A DNA stretch of 64,000 nt. It comes from Casimicrobiaceae bacterium (GTDB lineage: Bacteria; Pseudomonadota; Gammaproteobacteria; Burkholderiales; Casimicrobiaceae). Each line of letters begins with the position of its first letter. The stretch's first letter is position 1. The notes beneath the pieces are model-generated. The model was not told the origin of the DNA. It saw only the letters and a program-made list of their open reading frames with translations, and did no database searches. Location: assembly GCA_026646885.1 (NCBI GenBank), contig JAPKHK010000001.1, forward strand, positions 602,501-666,500, given 5' to 3'. Both the position numbers and the translations under genes were made by a program. This document shows, piece by piece, positions 27,456-34,952 of this stretch.

Positions 27456-29579
27456 TTGCTCGTGCGTGCCTTCCTTTCCGCCTTCTGTCTACTAACTCTG
27501 CTCTGGGGCGCCGCAGGCCCGGTCGCGGGGCAGTTGTTGCGCCTTGCTGCGCCGCCCGCCGCGGCCCTCGACGCACTTGGGCGCAGCGGCGCATTTCCCG
27601 TCGAGGCCGTGCATTCAGCCCAGGTCGACCGGGCGGTGGCGCTGGCCTTGCGGCGGGGCGAACGGGTGGCGCTGGATCTGCCCCGAGCACTGCGCCATCA
27701 GGTCGTGTTCGAGGGCACGATCGCACACGACAGCGGCGCCCTCACCTGGGTGGGTTACCTGGAAGGACAGGAAAAGACGCAACGCGTCATCCTGACACTC
27801 TCGACTGAGGCCACCTTCGGGCGCATCCTCACGCCCGACGGGGAATTCATCCTCGAAACCAACGCCGCCGGAACCTGGCTCTACGACATGAAGACCGCCC
27901 GGCAGAATCTGGTTCTGCCGCACACCGAATCGCCCGATGCCCTCCTGGCGCCGCCGCTCGTCCCTGCCCCGGCCGCCCTCAAAGAGAAGCGGGAAAAGGC
28001 GGGGCCGCCCTCCACGGTGGACGTTTTGATTGCCTATACCCCGAACATGCTCACTCGCCTTGGTTCGGTAGCGAACATCAGAGCGCGCATGGATCACCTC
28101 ATCGCGCTTACCAACCAATCCTATATCGACAGCGGCATCGCCAGCGCCTTGCGCCTGGTGCGCATGGAAGCGGTGAGCTACTCCGACACCACCGCCAACA
28201 GCACCGCGCTCTACGAAATAACCGGCTCCAATGGCTCGGCGCCGGTTCCTATCCCGCCTTCTCTCAGTGCCGTGGCCGGCTGGCGCAACACCTACGGCGC
28301 GGACCTGGTACTTTTGCTGCGCGGCTACGTCAATGCCAGCCACGGCGGTTGCGGTATTGCCTGGTTATCGACTTCCCGCTGGAACGGCAATATCTACAGC
28401 AGCCCCGAATTCGGCTACGGCGTGATTTCCGATGGCTGGGACGGAATTTATGGTTGCGGCGAGTACACCTTCGCCCACGAAGTCGGGCATATTTTCGGCG
28501 TGACTCACGACCGCGTCACCGAAGGGCAGCCCACGGGGGCCGATCCCAACCTGGTGTATTCCTACGCCTACGGCTATGGTGTCGCGAGCAGCTTCTACAC
28601 CATCATGGCCTATGGCTCGTCCTTCGGCTGGCCGACGCAGTACCCGGTCTTTTCCAGCCCGCTCCTCAGCTGCGACGGCCAGCCCTGCGGCAAAGCGGTC
28701 GGCCAAGCCGACGAAGCCCACAATGCCTTGGCCATCGAAAACACGCGCGAGCTGCTGGCGGCTTACCGCACCGCCGTCCCGCAGGCGGCCCAGGCCTTCG
28801 TATCGGCCAAGACCGGCAACGACGCCAACGCCGCCAGCAATTGCCCCGTCACCGCGCCTTGCCGCAGCTTTCAAACCGCGGCCGGCGTGGTGCAAAGCGG
28901 CGGGGAAGTGCTGGCACTGCACTCCGGCGGCTATGGTTCTATCACCGTGCAGCGCTCGATGACCATCGCCGCCGCGCCGGGAGTCTCGGCTTCATTAACG
29001 GTCGCGAGCGGCACCGGAGTGAGCGTCATCGAGCCTTCGCTGCGGGTCACATTGCGCGGGCTCACGATCATCGGTGAAGGCGGCACGCACGGTGTCGAGT
29101 TGCTTTCCGACTCACACTTGCAGGTCGAGAACTGCAATATCAGCGGCTTTGCCAGCGGTGCCGGGGTTCGCGCCAACACCGTCAGCAAATTGCGCGTACT
29201 GCGCTCGCGCATGACCAACAACGCCCAAGGCATTCAGTTGCAAAACGGCGCCACCGCCAGCGTCGTGAGAAGCGCTCTGGCGGGCAACACCAACGGTCTC
29301 ATCGCCACCAACTCGGTTTCCGGCCGTAGCACCCAAGCCGCCCTGGTAGACAGCCTGGTGACGCAGAACACCACGGGTGTGAGCGTGCAGGCCTCCGCCA
29401 GCGGCGCTACCGCCGTGATGAGCCTGGCCCGCAATGTCATCAGTAACAACAGCAATCGCGGGCTGGAACAAACCGCCAGCGGCGGCGGCGCTTCGACCCT
29501 CGAATCGGTGGGCCGAAATACGGTGCGCCAGAATGGCACCAATGTCTTCGGTACGCTGACCACCGTTCCACCCACTTGA
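27456..29579 (+). CDS. Secreted metzincin zinc protease fused to the array's beta-helix module, array member 8
   Basis: A 707-residue exported protein in three parts. Residues 1-25 are a signal peptide and about 26-190 a propeptide-like region. Residues 195-440 form a reprolysin/M12-like zinc protease with HEVGHIFGVTHD, giving ligands His341, His345 and His351 and the general base Glu342. From about 445 to the end is the same module as in the other array members, including SNCPVTAPCRSF, HSGGYGSITVQ, RGLTIIGEG, VENC and the cap GRNTVRQNGTNVFGTLT. The predicted Met-turn is in the YTIMAYG stretch. The start is TTG 27456, or GTG 27462 two codons later; neither has a clear ribosome site. It probably acts outside the cell or at its surface, and the module may target the protease. 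Confidence 0.87.
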   Translation: MLVRAFLSAFCLLTLLWGAAGPVAGQLLRLAAPPAAALDALGRSGAFPVEAVHSAQVDRAVALALRRGERVALDLPRALRHQVVFEGTIAHDSGALTWVGYLEGQEKTQRVILTLSTEATFGRILTPDGEFILETNAAGTWLYDMKTARQNLVLPHTESPDALLAPPLVPAPAALKEKREKAGPPSTVDVLIAYTPNMLTRLGSVANIRARMDHLIALTNQSYIDSGIASALRLVRMEAVSYSDTTANSTALYEITGSNGSAPVPIPPSLSAVAGWRNTYGADLVLLLRGYVNASHGGCGIAWLSTSRWNGNIYSSPEFGYGVISDGWDGIYGCGEYTFAHEVGHIFGVTHDRVTEGQPTGADPNLVYSYAYGYGVASSFYTIMAYGSSFGWPTQYPVFSSPLLSCDGQPCGKAVGQADEAHNALAIENTRELLAAYRTAVPQAAQAFVSAKTGNDANAASNCPVTAPCRSFQTAAGVVQSGGEVLALHSGGYGSITVQRSMTIAAAPGVSASLTVASGTGVSVIEPSLRVTLRGLTIIGEGGTHGVELLSDSHLQVENCNISGFASGAGVRANTVSKLRVLRSRMTNNAQGIQLQNGATASVVRSALAGNTNGLIATNSVSGRSTQAALVDSLVTQNTTGVSVQASASGATAVMSLARNVISNNSNRGLEQTASGGGASTLESVGRNTVRQNGTNVFGTLTTVPPT

Positions 29580-29610
29580 CCCCTCAGGCAAGCGATACGC
29601 GGAGCCCAAA

Positions 29611-30474
29611 ATGCGCACTTCCCGACCAGCTCTACTCTGTCTTGTGCTGTTCTTCGCCGCCATGCCAGCGGTTGCGGCACAGCGCACCTTCGTTTCCGCC
29701 ACCAGCGGCAATGACGCCAATATCAGCAGCAACTGTAGCCCTGCCGCTCCCTGTCGGGGATTCGCTGCTGCGCTGACCGTTACCTCCAGCGGCGGAGAAA
29801 TCATTGTTCTCGATAGCGGCGGCTATGGCGCGGCGAGCATTGCCCAGTCGGTGTCCATCGTTGGGGCGCCCGGCGTGCATGCCGCAGTCTCGGTTTTCTC
29901 TGGCGCGGGCTTTGCGATTTCTGGCGGCGGCATTGCAGTCACGTTGCGCAATCTCTATATCAACGGCCTAGGGGGTGCTTACGGCGTGCAAATGACCGGC
30001 GGCAGCAAGCTCGCGATGGAAAACTGTGTCGTCGCCAATTTTTCGTCCGGGGGCGCCGGCGTGGCGATCAGCACGGCTGCCAACGTACAAATCACCGGGA
30101 CGATGTTCCGCGACAACCTGGTCGGTTTGTCCTTGGGTGCGGGCTCCACCACCGCTATCAGCGACTCTCAGTTCTACGGCAACACCACCACCGGCATCGC
30201 CGCCGCAAACGCGACCGGCGGAACCACTATCGCAGTCGCGGCGAACAATCTCACGGCATCGTACAACGGCAGTGCAATACAAGCCGCGGCCACTGCTTCG
30301 AGCGCGACCACGCTATTCACCCTCACCAACAGCACCATCACGCGCAACACCATCGGCTTGCAGCAACAAGCCAGCGGCGGCGGCACGGCGACGCTGGAGT
30401 CGTTGGGCAACAACACCGTGCGGCAGAATACCACCAACACTTCGGGCACTATTACCACCGTCGCTTTGCAGTGA
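29611..30474 (+). CDS. Exported right-handed beta-helix protein, array member 9 (shortest)
   Basis: A 287-residue secreted paralogue, 31 bp after the protease fusion. The signal peptide ends at AVAA before QRTFVSATSG. The head has SNCSPAAPCRGF, GGEIIVLDSGGYGAA, IAQSVSIVGAPGVHAAV, NLYINGLG and MENC. Only about three rungs follow before the cap (LGNNTVRQNTTNTSGTIT). The C-terminal third is nearly parallel to that of member 8 (QQASGGGTATLES against QTASGGGASTLES), so members 8 and 9 share the most recent ancestry. It may represent the minimal module. Confidence 0.84.
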   Translation: MRTSRPALLCLVLFFAAMPAVAAQRTFVSATSGNDANISSNCSPAAPCRGFAAALTVTSSGGEIIVLDSGGYGAASIAQSVSIVGAPGVHAAVSVFSGAGFAISGGGIAVTLRNLYINGLGGAYGVQMTGGSKLAMENCVVANFSSGGAGVAISTAANVQITGTMFRDNLVGLSLGAGSTTAISDSQFYGNTTTGIAAANATGGTTIAVAANNLTASYNGSAIQAAATASSATTLFTLTNSTITRNTIGLQQQASGGGTATLESLGNNTVRQNTTNTSGTITTVALQ

Positions 30475-30480
30475 GACGGG

Positions 30481-30501
30481 ACTCCCTTTCTTCGGGGGAG
30501 T
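30481..30501 (+). terminator. Possible terminator hairpin at the end of the beta-helix array
   Basis: ACTCCC (30481-30486) pairs with GGGAGT (30496-30501) across a 9-base loop, seven bases after the stop of member 9; TTGCCGTTTCG follows. The stem is short and the T-tract is interrupted, so efficiency is doubtful. Confidence 0.3.
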
Positions 30502-30599
30502 TGCCGTTTCGTTCGAAAAGCGGCGAGGGGTTTCCCCCGTGAGGCACCGGGCCGACCCGAATCACGGGAAACAATCACCTCAATCCATATCGTGGGGGC

Positions 30600-30744
30600 C
30601 GCATCTTCCCGCAACCCGGAGACTGCGCGCGAGGCGGTAGGCGAGTTCGTTCAGCGGTACAATGCACATTGGCGTCGCGAAGAACTGGGCTTCCTGAGAC
30701 CCCGGAAGGCCCTTCAGGCCGCTCTTCTCAAGGAGGTCGCCTGA
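30600..30744 (+). pseudogene. C-terminal remnant of an integrase-core transposase
   Basis: In the frame ending at TGA 30742-30744 the translation reads as a typical transposase tail: EFVQRYNAHWRREELGF, then RPRKALQAALLKEVA. This resembles the last 40 residues of rve-domain transposases of the IS3/IS481 groups (YN-x-H/R-x-x-x-x-LG-x-x-(T/R)P). No start, DDE residues or terminal inverted repeat are present, so it is a degraded end of an element. It stands exactly between the array and a compositionally different segment. Confidence 0.55.
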
Positions 30745-30859
30745 GATGCAAATCCGTATCGAAACAACCGGTTTCGGCACACTTGGTCATTCCGCCATCA
30801 AAGGTCGATCGATTTTGTGATCAATTCCATTCCAAGACCAGCCTATTCGGCTCATCGCT

Positions 30860-31624
30860 ATGGACAAAGAAATAGCTCCGCTCAAACTATACTCAGTAGT
30901 CATACCAGCACGGAACGAAGAAGAGTCTCTTCCCGAGACCTTGAATGAAATCTGCAATCATTTCCAAATGGAAGGTATTCCCCACGAAATCGTCGTCGTG
31001 GATGACGGGTCGACGGACAAGACATGGGATGTCCTGTTAGAGCTAAAGGATACCGAAATACCCACATTACGACCTGTCAAAAATACTGGATTGAATGGTT
31101 TCGGTCGAGCGGTCGTGACAGGTCTCGAGCATTCCACGGGGGATGCCGTAGTGGTCATGATGGCTGATCGGTCCGATTCACCCGCGCATGCAGTCGCCTA
31201 CTGGCGAAAGCTCAATGAAGGATATGAATGCGTGTTTGGCAGTCGCTTCATCGACGGCGGTTCGGTTCACGACTATCCGAGGGTCAAGCTGATAATGAAC
31301 CGGATCGCCAACCTTGTAATAAAAGCACTCTTTCGCATTCGCCTGAATGACACAACGAACGCTTTCAAAGCGTACCGGCGAAATGTAATTGACGGCTGCA
31401 AGCCCTTCCTGAGTGCTCATTTCAACCTTACTGTTGAGATTCCGCTGAAAGCAATAGTAAGAGGATATACCTGGACCACCATCCCCATTTCATGGAAGAA
31501 CAGGAAATATGGAGTGGCCAAGTTGAAAATCAAAGAAATGGGTAGCCGCTACCTCTTCATCATGTGTTACGTGTTACTCGAAAAACTCCTGAGTCGAGAT
31601 GACTACAAACGGCGTGATCAGTAA
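30860..31624 (+). CDS. Family-2 glycosyltransferase, polyprenyl-phosphate sugar transferase-like
   Basis: A 254-residue GT-A fold enzyme resembling dolichol/polyprenol-phosphate mannosyltransferase (DPM1-like), which moves a sugar from a nucleotide donor to a lipid phosphate at the inner membrane. Visible motifs: YSVVIPARNEEESLPETL, VVVDDGSTDKTWDV, KNTGLNGFGRAV, MMADRSDSP (in place of the usual DxD-like MDAD), FGSRFIDGG, and DTTNAFKAYRR. There is no C-terminal membrane pair, so it is a soluble or peripheral form. Its codon use and GC (about half in sampled lines) are clearly lower than the genes on both sides, and a transposase remnant lies just upstream, so horizontal gain is likely. Confidence 0.86.
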   Translation: MDKEIAPLKLYSVVIPARNEEESLPETLNEICNHFQMEGIPHEIVVVDDGSTDKTWDVLLELKDTEIPTLRPVKNTGLNGFGRAVVTGLEHSTGDAVVVMMADRSDSPAHAVAYWRKLNEGYECVFGSRFIDGGSVHDYPRVKLIMNRIANLVIKALFRIRLNDTTNAFKAYRRNVIDGCKPFLSAHFNLTVEIPLKAIVRGYTWTTIPISWKNRKYGVAKLKIKEMGSRYLFIMCYVLLEKLLSRDDYKRRDQ

Positions 31625-31950
31625 ATACATCGCTCGATCACGGCTTACTCGATGTGACCGTTGAACTCTCCAGCGCTATTTCCCGCCGCCGCAGACGGTG
31701 AGAGGCGACGGCGGAAATTCAATCGCAAAAATTGGGATAGGACTAGCTTTCCGGAGGTATTCGTCCCTCATTTTTTGGGCTCGATTTGAGGTAAATGGTC
31801 GTTGCGCAGGCAAAGGAGCTTATAATTCCCGCGACCAGAACTGAATTTCTGGGGCCTTTCTTTCGGTAGTTTGCCGGAGAATGACGTGAGTGGCCGTCTC
31901 GGAATCGATGTCGTCAATGTGCGCCTCCATGCGGGCTACAGAACGCGCAA
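31625..31950. other. 326-bp gap: imperfect stem-loop and a TATAAT box, no supported gene
   Basis: It contains the 31678-31718 stem-loop and a perfect -10-like TATAAT at 31821-31826 (no matching -35 at 16-18 bp). Short open frames here are not gene-like. The segment is AT-richer than the array. Confidence 0.5.
31678..31718 (+). terminator. Imperfect stem-loop after the glycosyltransferase
   Basis: ATTTCCCGCCGCCGC (31678-31692) pairs with GCGACGGCGGAAAT (31705-31718) with one bulged C and one mismatch, about 53 bp after the glycosyltransferase stop. There is no run of T after the stem, so intrinsic termination is not assured. Confidence 0.35.
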
Positions 31951-33813
31951 TTGCTCCTGCCCGTATTGTATCGTCGGACCGTATTCGGGTTTTCTGCGTC
32001 TGATAAAAGACGGGGAATACTTGCCCAAACATTCCGCAGAAAGAAGCTTGCCCTGTCGATCGTCAATGCAAACTTGATAGCCTTCCTGCGGAAGGTTGCA
32101 CGCGACGTTCGAATTGCTGACGTCGTCAACCCGCTTCTTCTGCTCGCTGCGTTCGGGTACTTCTATTCCCACCAAATCCGCTTCGCCTGGACCCGGGACG
32201 ACGGCGCATTGCTGCTGTTGGCTGCGCTGTACAAACCCAGCCAGTATTTCTTTGATGTGGGGTTCGTTCATGGCGTTTCGCCGTCCAATTTTTATACGCC
32301 GTGGCTGATACTCAACTATGACCTCAACGCCTGGCTGTTCCGTGACCACGTAAACGGATATTACTGGCATCAACTGGCGTCAATGGCGATCGCGGTCGCT
32401 TTGAGCTACCGCGTGATGCGGCTTTTTGTAATGCCTGGCGCAGCGTTGATTGGTTCGGCGATCTTTGCTTGGGGAGTGCCGGTGCTCTTCGCTGCTCAAG
32501 AGCTTATGGTCATCCACTACGTCGAGGGCCTCTGCTTCGCTCAAATTGCGGTGATCGGCAGTGCCATCTGGTTGCAACGCGGCCTACGCTGGTGGCTCTG
32601 GATAGCTCTAACGTTCTACTTCGCCACCCTATTTTGCAAGGAAGTGTACTTCCCGCTGCCTGCGTTGCTTTTCGCACTTCCATTCGGCGATTTCAAGCGC
32701 AGGCTCCATCTAGCCGGCTATTTGGCGGTGATCGGTTTGCTTTATCTGGCCTGGCGTTATTACGCTTTGGGTGCGATTGCAGACGGCCATTCGGGACAGC
32801 TCGAGATATCGACGATGGCTCGCAACTTGTTCATCGCGTCGCGCGTCGTGGAACTGTTCTGGGGCCCGCAACTAGGCCCAGTGTACGGATTCGTTCTCGG
32901 CGCGTCGATTGCGTTCGCCGTGTTCCGCCAACAGCGCAACTGGCCCATGTTGGGTTTTGTGCTCGGATGTCTTGTGGCCGGATCCGTGCCGCTGCTTCCG
33001 CTGCAACCCAGCAGTTTAGCGGCTCCCAACAGACTGGTCTTTTTTGCGTGGTGGCTCACGGTATTGGTACTGGTGACAACGGTCTGCGCCCTATTCAAGC
33101 ATCGACCAACTCACACAGCTCTGCTGCTTGTTCTATTCGTATTGTTCGAATTCCACAACGTCAGGGCGCGCGCGGAGTTCGCAGCCCAACGCGATGCTGA
33201 CTTAGTGAACCGGCTTTACGCAGAGCTTGCTTCCTCGAAGGCTTCGGATTCATTTGTACTCGACAGCCTGGAGCGTTCTTATCTGAGTAACGTGCTAAAC
33301 GGATTCCAGCGCACGTATCGACTGCGTGGCTGGCATGGTGCGAATGGTTTGCTGGTACCCATCGAAGATCTCGCCGCGGAGCAACCATTGCTTCCCCGGG
33401 CGGCAGTACTCGCCGGGCCTCGACCAGAGGTGAGAGCCGAACTGGCCGCAAAGCGCGCGGCGCTTTGCACTGAGGCCATCGCCGCGACCTTCGAGTTCGA
33501 TTCTTTGCGGCAACTGGTTTACTGGCGCGGGCAAGCCTCAACAAATGGAGTATTGAAAGTTATGTTCAAGATCTCTGAAGAGAACTGGCAAGTCAAGGGT
33601 GCCAGTATGCCGAACGGCTTCGGCCCGTTGGGGCGCGATTATTGGCATTTTCGCGCCAAACCTGGCATGGGTTCAAAAATATTCTGGCCGAATCAGAATA
33701 TGGATTTCGAGTTTCGAGTGTGGTTCAAATCCGATGGCGGATGCCTAACGGCATCGCCGCCGCTACGCTTTTCTCCCGCCTCGCAGCCTGTTTTCAGTTG
33801 GCGTTCAAACTGA
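31951..33813 (+). CDS. Multi-pass membrane protein, GT-C glycosyltransferase-like
   Basis: A 620-residue inner-membrane protein with about ten hydrophobic helices between residues 55 and 400 and a soluble C-terminal domain. After the first helix comes RFAWTRDDGALLL, an acidic loop of the type that carries the catalytic Asp in GT-C (GT39/ArnT-like) transferases, which use polyprenyl-phosphate sugars. This would suit the DPM1-like enzyme encoded just upstream. The start is uncertain: TTG 31951 gives the longest form, and an in-frame TTG at 32074 would begin close to the first helix. GC is lower than in the neighbouring array. No specific function can be named. Confidence 0.75.
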   Translation: MLLPVLYRRTVFGFSASDKRRGILAQTFRRKKLALSIVNANLIAFLRKVARDVRIADVVNPLLLLAAFGYFYSHQIRFAWTRDDGALLLLAALYKPSQYFFDVGFVHGVSPSNFYTPWLILNYDLNAWLFRDHVNGYYWHQLASMAIAVALSYRVMRLFVMPGAALIGSAIFAWGVPVLFAAQELMVIHYVEGLCFAQIAVIGSAIWLQRGLRWWLWIALTFYFATLFCKEVYFPLPALLFALPFGDFKRRLHLAGYLAVIGLLYLAWRYYALGAIADGHSGQLEISTMARNLFIASRVVELFWGPQLGPVYGFVLGASIAFAVFRQQRNWPMLGFVLGCLVAGSVPLLPLQPSSLAAPNRLVFFAWWLTVLVLVTTVCALFKHRPTHTALLLVLFVLFEFHNVRARAEFAAQRDADLVNRLYAELASSKASDSFVLDSLERSYLSNVLNGFQRTYRLRGWHGANGLLVPIEDLAAEQPLLPRAAVLAGPRPEVRAELAAKRAALCTEAIAATFEFDSLRQLVYWRGQASTNGVLKVMFKISEENWQVKGASMPNGFGPLGRDYWHFRAKPGMGSKIFWPNQNMDFEFRVWFKSDGGCLTASPPLRFSPASQPVFSWRSN

Positions 33814-33984
33814 CCTCATGGGCCCACTTTTTCCGTGACCTAGTCCGCGGAAGATACGGAGGCAAAAGTCGAAAGCCCCGACCAGCGGCGCCCAAAAAAC
33901 CCATCCAACCGGCTTGGTCAAGCAGTTGACCACAGCGCCTCCCAAGAGAGCGCCATGGGCAAGAATTACCGAGAACAGCGCCAC
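33805..33984 (-). CDS. Possible small two-helix membrane protein
   Basis: A 59-codon frame beginning with GTG two bases after the stop of the methyltransferase gene on the same strand. It encodes two hydrophobic stretches (ALFSVILAHGALLGGAVV and a VGWVFWAPLVGAF segment) and a basic tail. No ribosome site is clear and no family is recognised; it may be a decayed remnant. Its end overlaps the end of the convergent membrane protein gene by 9 bp. Confidence 0.3.
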   Translation of the reverse strand: MALFSVILAHGALLGGAVVNCLTKPVGWVFWAPLVGAFDFCLRIFRGLGHGKSGPMRSV

Positions 33985-33986
33985 GC

Positions 33987-34775
33987 TCAGCGTGGAAACC
34001 GGGCCTCCACTCTCTCCGGCGCCAGTTGCAAGGGGCTTTGCTTAGCGGCCAGCACGGCGCGGCGCCATCCGCCTTGGAAGTCTTCCGCGCCCGTGTAGTC
34101 ATCGAAGTCGGGGCGCAAAACGACGCCGCGATAACCCGCGGCCTCGCACAGACCGACCAGAGCGGCCCTGCTCGGCAACATCACCAATCCATCTCGTAGA
34201 GCATTGCGCGGATCGGAAACAGACTCGTGGCGCAAGCCGAATACCGCCTCGTCGGAACGATACAGTGCAGTGTCGATCACCACCATGTCAGTATTCACGC
34301 CAGACACCCGCTGCATGAGCTCAATGGGACGATTGACATGGTACATCACGCCTAGAACCAAGACGATATCGAAGAGCCCGGCGCTGGCGAAATCAAACTC
34401 GAAAAAATCCGCCTCGGCGAAGCAGTACCGCCGCGGGTCAATGCGCTTCTCGGCAAATACCAGGCGTGCTTGCTCGATATGCATGGCCCGCCCATCGAGG
34501 CCCAGAACGAAATCGGCGCCAGCCTCGATGGCAGCCAGCGACCAGAATCCTGCGTTGCAGCCCAGATCGAGCACTCGCTTGCCGGCGAGGTTCCCGCCGC
34601 AAGCCTCGACGAGCGGCTCGAAGAAGTAGGCCTTGCGCTGCTTGTGGCGATTGATCCGGGACGGATCGGCGATGGGTGTGCGTACGCCATCGAGATCGAA
34701 TTCGTAGTGCCAGCGCGGAAAGGCCGCAATGGCCTGGCGCAGGGCGTCAGTTTCTGCTGGGTTTCGGCGAATCAT
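33987..34775 (-). CDS. Class I SAM-dependent methyltransferase (DUF1698-like)
   Basis: A 262-residue methyltransferase. The SAM-binding motif I is VLDLGCNAGFWSLAAI (near residue 70), motif II is the GLDGRAMHIEQA stretch, and the post-motif DIVLVLGVMYHV follows. The N-terminal RWHYEFDLDGVRTPI and the FEPLVEACGG segment resemble the DUF1698/CmoB-like group, several members of which modify sugars or lipids in surface-glycan clusters. It stands alone on the minus strand between two plus-strand genes, so it probably has its own promoter. The substrate is unknown. Confidence 0.82.
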   Translation of the reverse strand: MIRRNPAETDALRQAIAAFPRWHYEFDLDGVRTPIADPSRINRHKQRKAYFFEPLVEACGGNLAGKRVLDLGCNAGFWSLAAIEAGADFVLGLDGRAMHIEQARLVFAEKRIDPRRYCFAEADFFEFDFASAGLFDIVLVLGVMYHVNRPIELMQRVSGVNTDMVVIDTALYRSDEAVFGLRHESVSDPRNALRDGLVMLPSRAALVGLCEAAGYRGVVLRPDFDDYTGAEDFQGGWRRAVLAAKQSPLQLAPERVEARFPR

Positions 34776-34952
34776 TGCTCCCTTCCGTGCTCGATGGGTC
34801 CAAACGAACCTCTTGGTCAGGGCCGGCTAGACTTTTTCCAGTACAGCGGTTTGGCCGAGAGTTGCGGGCTGCGGGCGCACCGGGCGCCGCTCCCTGGCAC
34901 AAAAGCTGCATCAGGGACATAATTCTACCTGAAGGAAGTGCAGGAGCAGGTC

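Larger units (their letters stand above)
30475..30859. other. 385-bp gap: hairpin, transposase remnant, no intact gene
   Basis: The first bases after member 9 hold a short hairpin, 30600-30744 decode as the end of a transposase, and the last 115 bases before the next gene show no feature that I can support. This is the boundary between the beta-helix array and a lower-GC segment. Confidence 0.6.

Noticed and set aside
17733-30474. CRISPR or other DNA repeat array
   Set aside because: The repetition is at protein level, in 26-28-residue rungs with diverged DNA, not short identical repeats with unique spacers.
17733-30474. Autotransporter or PEP-CTERM proteins
   Set aside because: No C-terminal beta-barrel domain and no PEP motif with hydrophobic and basic tail is present; the tails are short and of a different type.
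30860-33813. Prophage-carried serotype-conversion cassette
   Set aside because: The gene pair resembles such cassettes in layout, but no integrase, tRNA target or phage structural gene is near, and there is no GtrA-like flippase.
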